In this document: positions 11,277 to 22,582 of the stretch, one piece after another
Numbering within the stretch: position 1 is the first letter of the stretch
How the letters are laid out: the number at the start of each line of letters is the position of its first letter
Assembly: GCA_029747585.1 (NCBI GenBank)
Contig: JAPEVF010000038.1
Coordinates: 1 to 64,000, forward strand
DNA: 64,000 bases
Reading direction: 5' to 3'
Origin: Pleurotus djamor
Lineage: Eukaryota > Basidiomycota > Agaricomycetes > Agaricales > Pleurotaceae
Translations under genes and position numbers: made by a program
The notes under the pieces: model-generated
The model's database searches: none
Seen by the model: only the letters and a program-made list of their open reading frames with translations
What the model was told of the DNA's origin: nothing

Positions 11277-13566
11277 TCAGAAAAATTTGCCCAACACCGT
11301 AGCGAAGATTACAACCGCCTTCTTCATTTCCGGGTACTTGTCATCCATAAGTGTCAACGTGCTCTGCCAGAAGTGACAAAGAAGATAGTTGCTTACCTCG
11401 GCATGGCTAAAACTGACTCTGAAATGTCCAGAGCCTAATTCATCCTCACCGCCTCGCCTGGCAGAGAACATCCACCCAGGACTGAAGACAACACCCGCCT
11501 TCGCGAGGTCAAGCCATAGTCTCATTTCCAAACGCTCTTCGTCCTCTTCACCATCTTCATCACGTAACCGGTTTTCGAGATGGAGGTGCATCTAGAATGA
11601 AGCAAATGGCATTGTTATGAGATGAGAAATGCCTGTCATGGTTGAAAGGTGCGTACCCAAATGTACATTCCGGATGATGGAGGGACGAACGAAAACATTG
11701 GGCGAGCGAGAACTTTTTCATTAACCTTCGTGGCTGAAGCGGACGCCCTGTTGTAAGCCCGGAGTACTGTCTGTCCCTGCCACACACCAACAGATTCATA
11801 CTCGGGTATCAAGTGAAATACTTCAGATATGGTATCAATGAGGAAGTCACGGCGACTTTGGTACTGGAGGGATAGGCCTGTCGGTCCCGAGCCAGGGGGG
11901 TCAGCTACGTAAATCCTGCTCACTGTGGCTTGAAACGGACCTCGCAGCCAGCGAATATAGCCTTCGTTCTTCCAATCGAGAAGTAGAGCAGTGGTCATGG
12001 CCTAGAATTTTCAATTGAGTGAGGCAAAGGAACCCCATGAGTCCAACGTTAGAGCTGACCTGACTGTATCCACACGGGGCTTGTGTCGTCGTCTCCGCCT
12101 GTCTTTCAAGCCGCTCAGCAAAAATCGGGTTGCACGTGAACCAACCTAGGCGACAACCTGGGCTGATAGTCTGTGAAGCAACAATATTTCCTTCATTAGG
12201 GTTAACGGATGTGTCAATCTCTGTGGGACACACCTTTGAAAAAGACTCCAGTCGGATCACTCGGCCCTGGATATCAATACTTGACGCAATGAATACGGCC
12301 TGATTCGTCTAAGAGAGGGTGAAGTACCTCAAGAAACTGGGCGCAAGCTCTGAGATAAACCCAGCCATGTTGTCTTTTTGTGAGCTACTAGAGGTTGTCG
12401 AAAGGCGACGGTCCACGGGCACATAAGGGACATGTTGAAGGAAATAGTATGGATCGTCTTCAACTATTATTACGTCGAGTTCCACGCAGACATCGTATAT
12501 CTCCTGCTTCCTGGCACGACCCATCGTCTGTCGGGATCAGAGTGAGTCCATCAGGAACAAAAAGAAAAGTGAGAGGCTTACAGCACCGGTAGGATTTTGA
12601 CCGATGGGAACGATGTACAGTACATGAGGTCTGAAATTTGAATGAACCGTTAGAAGATGTGATAGGGAATGAGGCATGCAGTACCTGGGCATCCCGCGCA
12701 TAGAAACGTCCCAATCTGCGAGGACTTGTTTGAGTCCCTCTGCGCTCATTCCTTGACTGTCCATCGAGACCGGCACCGGCTTGATGTCGTAGGGAGCCAT
12801 AGCAGCTATGGTCGACGGATAGGTCCACTCTGAGACAAGGACACCGTCTCCGGGATTGCACAGTGTCTGCAAGCACTTGAACCAGCTAAGGTTTAGAGTC
12901 AGAAGCGTGATCCAATGCCAAGAAGGTCTAGTAGGACAGTACCCATCGGTATTTCCAGAATGAACTAGATTCACGTAGTCCTCGTATGCAGGTTTGTAGA
13001 CCTGGCGAGTAAAGTCATTGACAAACTTTTGCAGCTGTGGTACCCCTTTGGCCAGCCCTACAAGTGGATGGACAACTGAGCCAGTATAGAGAAACGTGAC
13101 AGGGAAAGACGAACCATATTGTAGCGTGGCAGCGAGGTTCAGGTCCCCAGGTTGCACAGGGTACTTGGGGACGTATAAGTGCGTCGTTTGCTCGTGGGGT
13201 TTTGTATTGGGGCTCTCCTTGAACAAATCGATGATCCAGCCGAAAAGGTTTGGCCATGATGACTTTTGGAAAGTGGGATAAGCGTCGGCTCTCAAAGCCT
13301 CCGCCTCCAGCTGGGAGAATGGAAAGAAAGCTGGATTAGGTAAACCTGTCCATGTAATATTCAGTGAACGACGATCGCAGCATTGAAGGTAGTAAGATTG
13401 TGATAAACTTACCTCCACCCATAGATATGAGGCCATTTTGATCCAAATGGCGCTGTAGGCTTTTCAAAGGGGAAACCATCCTGGCCTTCGATACCTCAGC
13501 AAGATGATGAGACAAGTCCATCGCTTTGGGTCTGGGTTTGAAGGAGAATTTGTCGGTGACGTCCAT
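11277..13566 (-). CDS. ARO8: aromatic amino acid / 2-aminoadipate aminotransferase, Aro8-like
   Basis: A PLP-dependent class I aminotransferase that moves amino groups between aromatic amino acids (or 2-aminoadipate in lysine synthesis) and 2-oxoglutarate. Start MDVTDKFSFKPRPKAMDLSHHLAEV at 13566 is trimmed by several short introns. Seen in order: MVSPLKSLQ and GLPNP (substrate loop), YGSS, VLVSEWTYPS, VPIGQNPTG (PLP-binding), VEDDPYYFLQ with the Asp that contacts the PLP nitrogen, and SFSK with the Schiff-base lysine. An intron (GTGTGT..TTCACAG) follows, then ISPGCRLGWF. The C-terminus has SPGWMF, GHFRVSFS and, after a last intron, MKKAVVIFATVLGKFF. These match the fungal Aro8 branch from end to end. 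A cytosolic location is expected because no signal is seen. Confidence 0.92.
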
Positions 13567-14100
13567 AGCTTGAGGAAAGATTCGAAGTGCTCGAGTATAA
13601 AACTAGAGAACTCCCGGAGAACTCAGGACTGGAGCTGGGCAAGAACTGGTAACATATGGATATCGGATTTATAAGCTAATGATATGTCGCAATGCGATAA
13701 GCTGTCGTGCGAGTTGGCCTTTCCATATGGCTCGATAAATCTATGTTTGTCCGACGCAGCAAGCCCATCGGGAATAGACAGCTTGGGAAATCCACGCTAT
13801 GTAGAGCTGAGAATCTTTTGAGTACTTAGATATGAACTTGGTGGTAAGTGTGAAAGTTTATCGGGAAAGCCCGGACTTCGCCACCTCAGCCTTATGAGGC
13901 CCCTTAAGCTTACTTACGCGGCAACACTCATTTCCTGCCGACGGACACATACGTTCCTGTAAAATACATCCCAGCACATAGGTATTTACTCAAAGTATAC
14001 ACAGGTGAAAGTAGCTCCTAGAAGTCCACAAGGTTTGCTTTATCTGTTCCAGCCATTTGTTCGTCACTTCAACCAGTCGTTTGGGGGCTAACCGAATATC
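13567..14100. other. intergenic region between divergent genes
   Basis: This is the shared upstream region of the aminotransferase (minus) and the unknown gene at 14101 (plus). No gene and no clear element is seen. Confidence 0.5.
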
Positions 14101-14765
14101 ATGACATTTGCTTTGAAAAAGATTGTTACCAAAATTGCTACGAACAAGCCTACACGCTCCTACAAAGGACCTGTCGCAGTTGGCCAGCTTGAAATCAGGC
14201 TGTCTCCGACCCAGTCAATTGTGGATACGTGGGTTGAAGACGCGTCCATAAGCTTTGGAGGACCCATGCCTGGAGGATCGTCGATACGTGACGGAGGATT
14301 CGAATGTGGGATGTGTGGGTACGTTTCGAAGGTTCACGAGCGCATTGCAGGAATATGGATATTCAAGCCTGACGTACGGAACCTCTTCTACTTAGCCGCG
14401 AAAGCAGGAGACGATGCGGCAGCAACAAGAAGGAGAGACTGCTTCCCTCAAACTGCAAGTCAGCGACACCATCAAGGCTCTTGAAGACTCAGTCGTACGA
14501 AGATGACTTGGGTGAATTATTCTCCGAGTTTGACAATATCGCGTTTTCTGGAAGCCTTGTACGAAAGAATACCACCACTATCGACCTTCTCCAAATGAGG
14601 TACGATACCATGGTCGAACAGGGAGCCAATGCGGAGTCGATTTGGAGTCAATCGCGAGCGCATAGCAAGCACGAAGAGGCTATCGCTGAGCACGAGGAAG
14701 AATTGAAGGGGGATGGTGGCTTCATCACCACTGGTAGCGTTAATGTCAAGTCAGTTGCGCTGTAG
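14101..14765 (+). CDS. unknown conserved-looking protein, frame broken twice
   Basis: Translation starts at ATG 14101 (MTFALKKIVTKIATNKPTRS). It reads through a well-composed globular stretch containing CGMCGYVSKVHERIAGIWIF to about 14390. The coding signal then moves +1 to a helical stretch (ETASLKLQVSDTIKALEDS, about 14435-14490). It moves +1 again to a frame that begins YEDDLGELFSEFDN and ends TGSVNVKSVAL at 14765. The first change could be a very small intron (GTACGG..AG, 22-34 nt). The second, near 14490, needs a one-base change. The protein is acidic and helical at the C-terminus. No family is recognised. Either the consensus has indels or this is a young pseudogene; the draft quality makes the former quite possible. 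Confidence 0.5.
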
Positions 14766-14866
14766 ACTAGGTACTCTATGCTTCATGTCTATGCTTCGCG
14801 TCTATCCTCAGAGGTTGCTTCGAGGTGCTGAACTCTTGGCAAGCAAACTTTCTGTGTGCGTCATAT

Positions 14867-14948
14867 GAACCCTTGGCGCAGTGGTAGCGCGTGTGATTCC
14901 AGTACCGGAACTTCCACAAGGTCGTCCGTTCAATCCGGGCAGGGTTCA
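14867..14948 (+). tRNA. tRNA-Trp (anticodon CCA) with a short intron
   Basis: The acceptor stem GAACCCT pairs fully with AGGGTTC, followed by discriminator A. The D arm is GCGCAGTGGTAGCGC. The anticodon stem TGTGA leads into TTCCAG with anticodon CCA. An intron of about 10 nt after position 37 separates it from the 3' half CCACA. The T arm is GTCCG/CGGGC with loop TTCAATC. One A-C mismatch closes the anticodon stem, so the exact intron edges are uncertain. Confidence 0.85.
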
Positions 14949-15025
14949 CTGACAGCTTTTTATTCTACCCATGGGACAAGAACGTTCAGTTGACTTTTGG
15001 CTATCTGAAAAGTATCAGACTTCAT

Positions 15026-16749
15026 TCATGTCCTCTTCAAGCAGCTTTCAACGAGCAGGGTATCTGTCCACCCGGAGCCGGTGGCTGTGGGAACTTCACC
15101 CAAGACGTAAGTTGGGTAGAAGTTGCCAGCGGACCATCCAATATAACCAAGGAAGACTGAGCGCGGTCAGAAAAAGCCAGTGGCAGCGATTTTATGGACG
15201 TACCATCGTTGTTTGCTTCCTGATATGCAACTTGTTCGCACATGAATTGCACACAAGATGCGACGTTTCCACCACCAGTCTCTGTGTTGATGGCTTGACG
15301 GTTATGTGCTCTGAGGTAGTCCGCAAGCGGGGACCAGGCTTCGGCGATGTTGTTGGTGACACACTCGGCATTGGTACCACTGTTGTCGTAATCAAGGTAT
15401 TTGTGGACGTCGAAAATAAGTCCGGTGACACTGCCGTCTGGGTTGGTGACTTTGCCGAGGGCATCAGCCGAACCATTGGAGACAAAGGTAGCAGCTGATG
15501 TCCAGTTGTTGCCAGGAAGTAAGATAAGTTGGGTGGTAGCTCTGTTTCGCGGATCAATCAGCACAGTCCGAGGAGGGTTTGTCAAGAGGAACCAACCCGG
15601 CTTCGCGGATAGCAGTGACAGCAGCTTGAACTGATTGTGCCCAGCGTTGGATGTCTGGGACATCATGGGGTTCGTTCATCCTAACGAAGAAGGTAAGCCA
15701 TAGTTCGTGGAGGACACCCTTGCACGGAATGATACATACACACCGAACATCACCCTGTCAGTGGTGGCGTACTTCGTGGCAATTTGTGACCAGAGGGAAG
15801 CAAACTGCTCATCGGTAGGTCCTCCTTGTCCAATGATCTAAGCGGAGCGTTAGGTGTACTCCAGTGGCGACGGTCCTAGGGGAAGGCCCACCTTGCCGTT
15901 CCAACGAGCATAATTGTGGATATCAATAATGCAGTGAGCGCCCGTCGCCAAGCACGTCTGAAAACAGCAATCTCAGAAAGCAGGCGAGTGTATTTTCGGT
16001 AGAGTAGTTACCTGGACGAGATCATCGTACTCCTTGAAGTTATCTTCATCTATTGGCCCGCCAAGCACGTCATTAACCAAGAACTGCCAACCGACGGGGA
16101 GCCTGAAGGTATTGAACCCGTCGTCATTGACGAAGTGGTTCATTTGACCAGCGCCATCAGAGCCTACAAGTTATAGAGCGTTCAGTACACCTCCAATCAA
16201 AGTGAAAGCAAGGATTCCTCACCGTAGTACTGGGACAAAGGCGGCCACGCTGCACTGGCGGTACAATCACCGTCGACATTGCACCCGAAGTCAAAGCCAG
16301 CGATGTTCACGCCAGTGAATCGGAGGGAGCCATTGGTAGGCAGTGGTGCAGCAGTGGTTGTGGGAGTCGTAGGGGATCCGGATGCGGATGTAGCGGTGGC
16401 AGTTCCTGGGACACACTGGGAGTAATCTAAAAGTAGACCGATCAATATTTCTGGGCAGGCTATCCAAAAGCTTCACAGTACGTACAGTCGCCTTGTGCAG
16501 TACAAACAGACCCTGTCACACAAGTCGTTGCGCCGGTCCAGCCCTGCGGCGGTGGGGTCATGGTGTGGACGCTGTATGTTTGAAACGGCACTCACTATTC
16601 CTCCACCTGATGATGGGAGTCGTTAATGAGATTTAATGACTGGAATCTGAGAAGTACTTGCATTGGCCATATAGGGGTGCAGCGGATTGTGCATGCGCGG
16701 ACAACGCGACAGCAAGAGCGACCAAGCTAAATGATTTTGTAGTGGCCAT
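15026..16749 (-). CDS. secreted GH5 endo-beta-1,4-glucanase with N-terminal CBM1
   Basis: Cuts internal beta-1,4 bonds of cellulose outside the cell. The start MATTKSFSLVALAVALSAHA is a clear signal peptide. A CBM1 cellulose-binding module follows (LYGQC..., GWTGATTC, VCTAQGD, YSQC). A Ser/Thr/Pro linker then leads to the GH5 (subfamily 5-like) barrel: FTGVNIAGFDFGC, FRLPVGWQFLV, IIDIHNYARWNG, the acid/base motif GVMNEPHD, LLPGNNWTSA, and the nucleophile motif INTETGGG. The last exon reads FLGYIGWSAGNFYPTY and ends VESCLKRT at 15026. At least six short introns are required, including one between NND and VFLGYIG. Both catalytic glutamates are present, so activity is expected. Similar enzymes are induced by cellulose and repressed by glucose. 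Confidence 0.95.
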
Positions 16750-16791
16750 GTCCGTCCCTTCGATGGAGGCCACTCGCCCCGAAGACGAGCT

Positions 16792-16799
16792 CTTATATA
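16792..16799 (-). promoter_or_regulatory. TATA box of the GH5 gene
   Basis: On the minus strand TATATAAG lies 43 bp before the GH5 start codon. A strong TATA box fits an inducible secreted enzyme gene. Confidence 0.6.
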
Positions 16800-17558
16800 C
16801 ACAACTTCGACCAAGATTCAACCGAGCACGAGACAAGCGATTCCGACGTCTCACCGTCGTGTAGAGGTGAAGATATCGTTGGAAGCTATTTGGTGTAGCT
16901 GATTATTGACTAGCACGGAGTATCACTGTCCCACAAAGCTTCCTCGAGAGATGTCCGCGCCTGACGCTCATGGGAGGCTGATGTTCGCTACAATATCGGA
17001 AAGACCAGAGGCAAGACAGCCTATGATCCCGTAAGTACCACAAGGTGCCAAATTTAGCGACTTCGACGGCCTCGGATGATCGAGACTGCACGACAGGTTA
17101 GAGAACGCTACGAGGTATTGGTAGGTCGGTGATAGGTCCAGCAATTTCAGCGAGTCATTGTCAGGTGGTTGATGGGAAAGAGGGTTCGGAGAGGCTCCTT
17201 TATAGGCTTCGACCAGAATTCTTGCGGCAGCGGTATTGGGAATTGATCGTGTCGGCAAGCTGAGAACATGCAGTCTAAAAATAGACTGGACGAGGTCGAG
17301 ACAATAATTCCGAACCTCGGAGCCTGAGGCGTACACAGTGGAATTCGCCGCAGCGCGAACGCATTAGTGTTCCCGGGGTAGGATGATGCGACAAGTAGAA
17401 GGGATGCAAATCAACAAAACATTAACGGTGCAGCTACTCTCCGAAATATATAGTGTTGGTAATTACTAGGCTCGAGATATCAGGGACTGTGACGACGACA
17501 CGGATCAACAAAGGAGCTGACCTTAAGCTAACGAGTTGCAGTGAACGACAGGCTAACT
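16800..17558. other. intergenic region
   Basis: This lies between the GH5 gene and a small secreted protein gene, both minus strand. A 122-codon minus frame at 16968-17336 has no signal peptide, domain or supporting splice pattern and was not called. Confidence 0.5.
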
Positions 17559-18242
17559 TCATTTACAGTCTTGCACAACGCGAGTGGTAGCGTTGACAGC
17601 CAAGTCAGTGGTAGTTTGAGCTAAAGCAAGGTTCGTATCAGCGGCATCGGTACTGAATTGACCGACCAAGTCAGTGGTTAGTTTTGGGACCTGTAGGGTG
17701 AAACCCACCCGTTGATGCTACCCAGGGCATTCTTGACCTGTGTAAGTCCTTGGGCGACTTGGTCACGGGCTTCAGGAGGAGGAGCGGTGTTGAATTGGAT
17801 CCCGTTAGCAATCGCCGCGATTCCAACCCGTACGAGATCAAAGCCCCGGGATGCACTATGAACCGCAGCAGTCGTAGTTGGTTCACTAAGAAGATAAAGT
17901 TAGTTTAGTGAGCAGGAAAAACAGGAAAGAAAGCTCGTACGTAGCATTAATCTTGCCTGCGGCGTCTTCTGCAATTGTCAATGCGACTAATATGTCTAGA
18001 CGAGATTGAGTGCATGCTCCAGAAACTGCGTTTGCCGTTTTTTGAGCCGCTGGAGGCGAAGTTACAATCGGGGAACCTGAATGGANCACAGATGTGCTCG
18101 TAGTATCACAAGGCCCTAAGGCAGTGTGTCAGTGCTTCAATCGGGGTTCGGCGGATAAGATGAACCACTCACTCGCAGAGGCCTTCAAGACGGTGACAGC
18201 AGTGAAGAAGACGAAAGTAACGAAGGTGTTAGAGGAGAACAT
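17559..18242 (-). CDS. small secreted protein with two cysteines, HsbA-like size
   Basis: The start MFSSNTFVTFVFFTAVTVLKASA at 18242 is a signal peptide. Three introns give a mature part of roughly 130 residues. It is rich in Ala, Thr, Asn and Gln, with stretches such as TPPPEARDQVAQGLTQ-like helices, and ends TTRVVQDCK at 17559. An internal intron (GTGGGT..TTCAG, with a CTAAC branch sequence) joins ALGSING to TDAADTN. The helix-rich, cysteine-poor composition resembles the small secreted proteins widespread in Agaricales and, in shape only, hydrophobic-surface-binding proteins. One N at 18086 makes one residue uncertain. Both neighbours are minus-strand: the GH5 gene downstream and a decayed oxygenase upstream. 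No function can be assigned. Confidence 0.72.
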
Positions 18243-19009
18243 AATGCTAGAGATATAAAATGAAGAGACGGAGAGCTGGCTCTGTAGGAAAGAGAATAAA
18301 GAGAGAGAAATAGAAGGAAAGAAGGTGGTTGATGATACTTACTGGGACACGCGAAAAGGTTTAAATACTCAAAGGCCTAGAGAACACTCATGAAAACAAC
18401 TATCCCAACGTTTAGGCGCAGTCAAATAGATTGGCACGAACTTGGATGAAAAGCACTGCTTGACGTATCCGCAGCTAATACACTTCAGGAAGGCGAGGAA
18501 TGTGTTTAGCTAGGCGGGTTGCACACCACGGTTGACCAGGATACCCAAGACGCCTTGAGTTGGTTCACAAAGAATTGTGACAATCCAGAGCTGCTCCAGG
18601 AATCAGGAATGTCAAATATCCAAGGCTCTAAGATGATCGATGAATCGATGAAAGGTGACCTATATTGTCACCAATGGCGAGGAAACGGCTGAGCGCCTGT
18701 TACTGACTTGTAGCAAGCGCTCGACAGATTCAAATGTCGCGACATATGGATGCATAGCCCCGGTTACCATCTCTGGTACGATGGGTGGTAACTTCGACAG
18801 GCGCAGTAACGAGCGACACAGAAACTGAAAGCAAGAGGGTTCAGATTCTCCGGGTTGCCTCCAAAAAGGATGGGAGTCGCAGTCGCTTAAAGAGGACAGC
18901 ACGGCGGTGTTATGTCTTCAAGAGGATAGCCTGAGGTAGAGTGTTTTCGTGTGAAAAGGTGTAGGTGTAGAGTACACTGGCCGGACACGACATCTATGGC
19001 CAACATCTG
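18243..19009. other. intergenic region with a possible exon remnant
   Basis: No full gene is seen. On the minus strand, 18660-18902 encodes a stretch with natural-looking composition (DSHPFWRQPGESEPSCFQFL, then a Leu/Ile-rich helix). It may be a relic exon or a downstream exon of the oxygenase-like pseudogene. It has no recognised family. Confidence 0.3.
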
Positions 19010-20407
19010 CTACATAGCACCAAACTTTTCGAGTACTGGAACAAGCTGCTCTATCCTCTCTGCGTAGGCATAAACAGGGATGAGGAAACATAACGACCCA
19101 TAGCTGGTCGAGTTTGAGTCATGCGGGGATTCGGTATAAGTGATCTTGTGCTGCCCTGAATTTGGGTTCGGTAACCCAAACAACATGCACCACATCTACG
19201 TCACCTTCGTCACTGTCATCTTCGTCGTCCATGGAGTAGCTGCTACCCCACTCAAGGAGCATAGCGCCCCGACAGTCTCGCAACACATCGACGATCGTCT
19301 CCTCTTCATCTATGCGAGAGCCATTGATATCTGTCGGGATGTAATCGAGGGCGGGGTAGCGGGAGGGGTGTTTGTTATCGGCTTCGTATATAACTTTGAT
19401 GATCGCGTGAAGCTCCAGAAGATGGCATACTTTCGCAACGCTGGCATCTTCTCCCTTGAGGCTGCTTATGACGGGTCTGAGATCACTCGAGTCATTTGGA
19501 ACCGAGTATTCACGCCGGAGGCCATAGCCGAGTACTCCGCCTTCGGGAAGAAATGTTGGAGTCCTGAGTGCGCGAACAAGGGCAATGGCAAAGGGGTGTG
19601 TCAGAGGTGAGGTGATGAATGTCGTTTTCTGTGGGGTGTCAAAGTAGAGGCCATAGACCAGTGTGACTCGATATCCCGAAGTGACCGGGAGGACTTCATG
19701 TTCGACGTGTCCATAGAAGGCGGTGTAAATGATGCTTGGCTGGTTCTGTTTTGTGAAGAGAGCCGAAAAGTCGTAGCGAACCTCCGGAAGACCCTTGGAT
19801 CGCAAAATCACTTCGCCGCCTTCGTGGGGAGTAGGCAGAACGAGCACAAGAGAGCCAAACATGGATTCGGCGCGTGGGGCGTGCTTATGAGGCCTACAAA
19901 AAGAGCCAACACCTTGGAAACAACAAATTGAGATGAGCCGCGTATGAAGTTCCTACAACGTACCATGCAGGTTGAGCTCGTAAAGATCAGCCCGTATAGC
20001 GGATTCGTCGGTAAGTAATCCCTTGACTACCCTGTCAAGAATCCCAGCCGCTGAAAGATCGAAGTTGAGTGCAAGATTGGTCGCGTTCAGCTTGCCAACA
20101 CTTTCAAGACAGCCAGCGTCGAGATTGTTCTTGTCCTTTCGCTCGGAGGGGACAAGCTTGCACGCCTTAGAAAGGGTTTCCAACTGCTCAGTTGTTGGAC
20201 ATGACAAGTCGAGAAACCTAACGAAGAAGTCTGGGTCACTTTGGTTGTTTCTGGAAGTTGAACGACATACCCAATGATATTCTCTCCGTCGAAGTATAGC
20301 TTTGTCGACTGTGTAGGGAGGTTGGCGACGCCATCTACGTGAGAGATAGTCTGTGTAACAGAGTCCGTGAGCTCTTGGAGAATCTCTGTAGACATGGGGG
20401 TCTTCAT
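19010..20407 (-). pseudogene. decayed 2OG-Fe(II) oxygenase-like gene (prolyl-4-hydroxylase fold)
   Basis: The sequence reads MKTPMSTEILQELTDSV, a strand pair LYFDGENIIGYVV, then FFVRFLDLS, a middle helical part ending YELNLHG, and after an intron MFGSLVLVLPTPHEGGEVIL. VEHEVLPVTSGYRVTL near the C-terminus carries the distal His. These are features of a fungal 2OG-Fe(II) dioxygenase family. Two frame breaks are needed: near 20240-20260 and near 19140-19170, after which the coding frame continues to TAG at 19010. In addition, the iron-binding HxD motif (usually HKDTPR) reads HKHAPR, so the metal-binding Asp is replaced by His. Three independent faults point to a pseudogene, although the indels alone could be consensus errors. 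Ns occur just upstream (20466, 20484). Confidence 0.75.
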
Positions 20408-22582
20408 GCGAGCCTCAAGGCTTCGGGAGCACTAGTCCAAGACGTCACGGCTTGACTCATTCTGCNGTTCAGCGGACTCAATGNNACAGGGGGGAAAACT
20501 TGATGGGTAACCGACACAGCTGGTGCAGCAAGCATCCTGCTTATTGGTGCGGGTTTCCACACAGGTTGAGAAGTTGAGTAAAAATGTGGTCGAATGCAAG
20601 TCGAATGCCCCAAATTCAATAGCTCCAATCAAGTGGTTGTGACTGTGGGAATATATTCTCACACGGTCTATAATATTCAATCTCGACTTCGAGTCGCGAA
20701 CTTGACTTCTCTATACGTACTTGTTCGCCACGCCCATATGTCTTTTTGTCTTACCTGAAGATACTTGGACGAAGGCTCGGTTATCCGGACACAATCCTGA
20801 CCAGCCCATGATACCAACTTTAGGAGCATCTGGCTCTCAAACGCTTGTTTCACCACCTGTTAGTGACTAGTGACCGCCGTTGGCGCTTAATGTACCTTGC
20901 TTGCAAATCCGAAGTGGGCTAAATATTTCGCAAAATGTTTGTGATCGCATAGCACTGGAGAGACACACTCATGACAGCAGTCTTTGTTTCCGAATAACAC
21001 TTATGTATGCGAAACCGCGGTCAACTGGTCAAACTCTGACGCCGTCGTGCGCTACGTCCTTGTTGTGCAGAGTTGCGACGTACCCAACGGACCGTGTCAG
21101 CCATCGCAACAATATAGGAGAAAGTGATGACATGCAGCGTGGAGCTGTCTCCTCCCCAAAGTCAGTCGTAACTCCTCCTTCACACGAGAACTGGAAATAC
21201 TTCCCTTGTCCCTCCTGCCATTTCTCCGCCATTTGCTTTTACACGGAATTCTCATAACCCTGTGGGAACCTCTCCCTATGCTTTTGTGCCGTGCAATGTC
21301 TGATCAAGTACTGGATGACTTCCCGCAGGATTTAGAAACGGGTTCTAAATCTAAATATTTTCCTAAACCGCCCAAAATGGGTAAATGGTGCCTCACGTCA
21401 GCGGATTTCGAGCGTCGACGCGCTGTTACAGGTCGANCCCCCCCTTCTAGACATTTTGCCCTCCACAAACATTATTTTCGTTGTCCGCGGCCGTCGATGG
21501 ACTCCATCCCATCCACAAAACCGTGTCCCTCATCGTACTTGTGCTCATGGAACTCTCAGAGGGTGATGCGAAACCCTTCTACCACTCAACATAACACAAA
21601 TTTATGTCCTCTAAGCCAGTGGAAGATAGGGCCACCCTCTGAAATGACGCAAAATTGCTTGAGAGTCCATGGATTTGGCTCGTCTCCGCCCGGTGGTGGG
21701 CTAGATGGCATGTGTACCTTTTCCCGCTTCTTCCCTTCCTGGAAGTAGCTCTCTAGTGTCCCAAGTCGTCATCACACACTGATTTACCGGCCAACAATGG
21801 TATTTGTGAACGAAATCTCGTATTTGTTACAAGTCAAGGCAACGGGTTAGTGCACAAAAACTAAACTGCGTTCGGTCATTGAATTTTTAGATTTGATGCG
21901 AAGTTTGGTTTTCTAAATCCTGCGGGAAGTCAACGTTCAACCACTAGCTCGTACAGACTAGAAATAATGGTTGCGACGCTGCGTACAATGTAGTTTTTAA
22001 GCGGAGATGACTTATATTCGGCAAGCGGCGGTTGGTGGTCTCTCGATTCCTTATATGGAAGGTTTTGACAGGCTATGACCTTGCAAGCAAGGTAACAACC
22101 ACCTGCATCGACTAGCTATTCCTGGTTGATTCCTGGCTGGTGTCCCATGACGCGGCTCGATATTGATGTGAACGAGGCATATGGGGTATATGTGCATGCT
22201 CATGGTAAGCTGCTGACCTTTCCTTCCACTCATCACTCATAAGTAATCCGCAAGCATTCTCACAGACTGAGACGTTCGGGGAGGAATACACCGTTCCGGG
22301 TACTCAAGACGCGAAGTTGATACCCAGATCAGTGATGTGGACTTTCAGTATCATGTCAAGTCGAGGCTTTTCTTCGGGTCGAGCGGGACGGCTGAAGCGT
22401 TGGGCTCTACGGTTCGGGTGTGAGAGCGCGTGGCGGAGGTTTGCGCACGTGCGTCAGAAGCTACTCTTTGCCTGTGGTCTTCTTGCATAAAACGACGCGA
22501 CTTGCATCCAAAGAGAGCTTCTCATTTCGCTCATCAGCTTCGTCTAACGATTGGTATCACGGCGCTTGCTAGCACCTTCACT
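20408..22582. other. intergenic region containing a TIR element
   Basis: No gene is supported. Several medium open frames (for example 21206-21748) run through the TIR element and contain low-quality sequence (N at 21437). Apart from the element at 21316-21932, nothing is recognised. Confidence 0.5.
21316..21932. mobile_element. candidate non-autonomous TIR element (MITE-like)
   Basis: A 23-bp perfect inverted repeat bounds a 617-bp segment: arms at 21316-21338 and 21910-21932, beginning TGACTTCCCGCAGG. A further AAATCTAAA word recurs inside both ends. The left end also forms a 9-bp hairpin (GATTTAGAA / TTCTAAATC at 21329-21351). No transposase frame is present. A target-site duplication was not found, so it may be an old or truncated insertion. 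Confidence 0.55.

Noticed and set aside
16968..17336. 122-codon minus frame between GH5 and the small secreted protein
   Set aside because: No signal peptide, no domain and no splice support.
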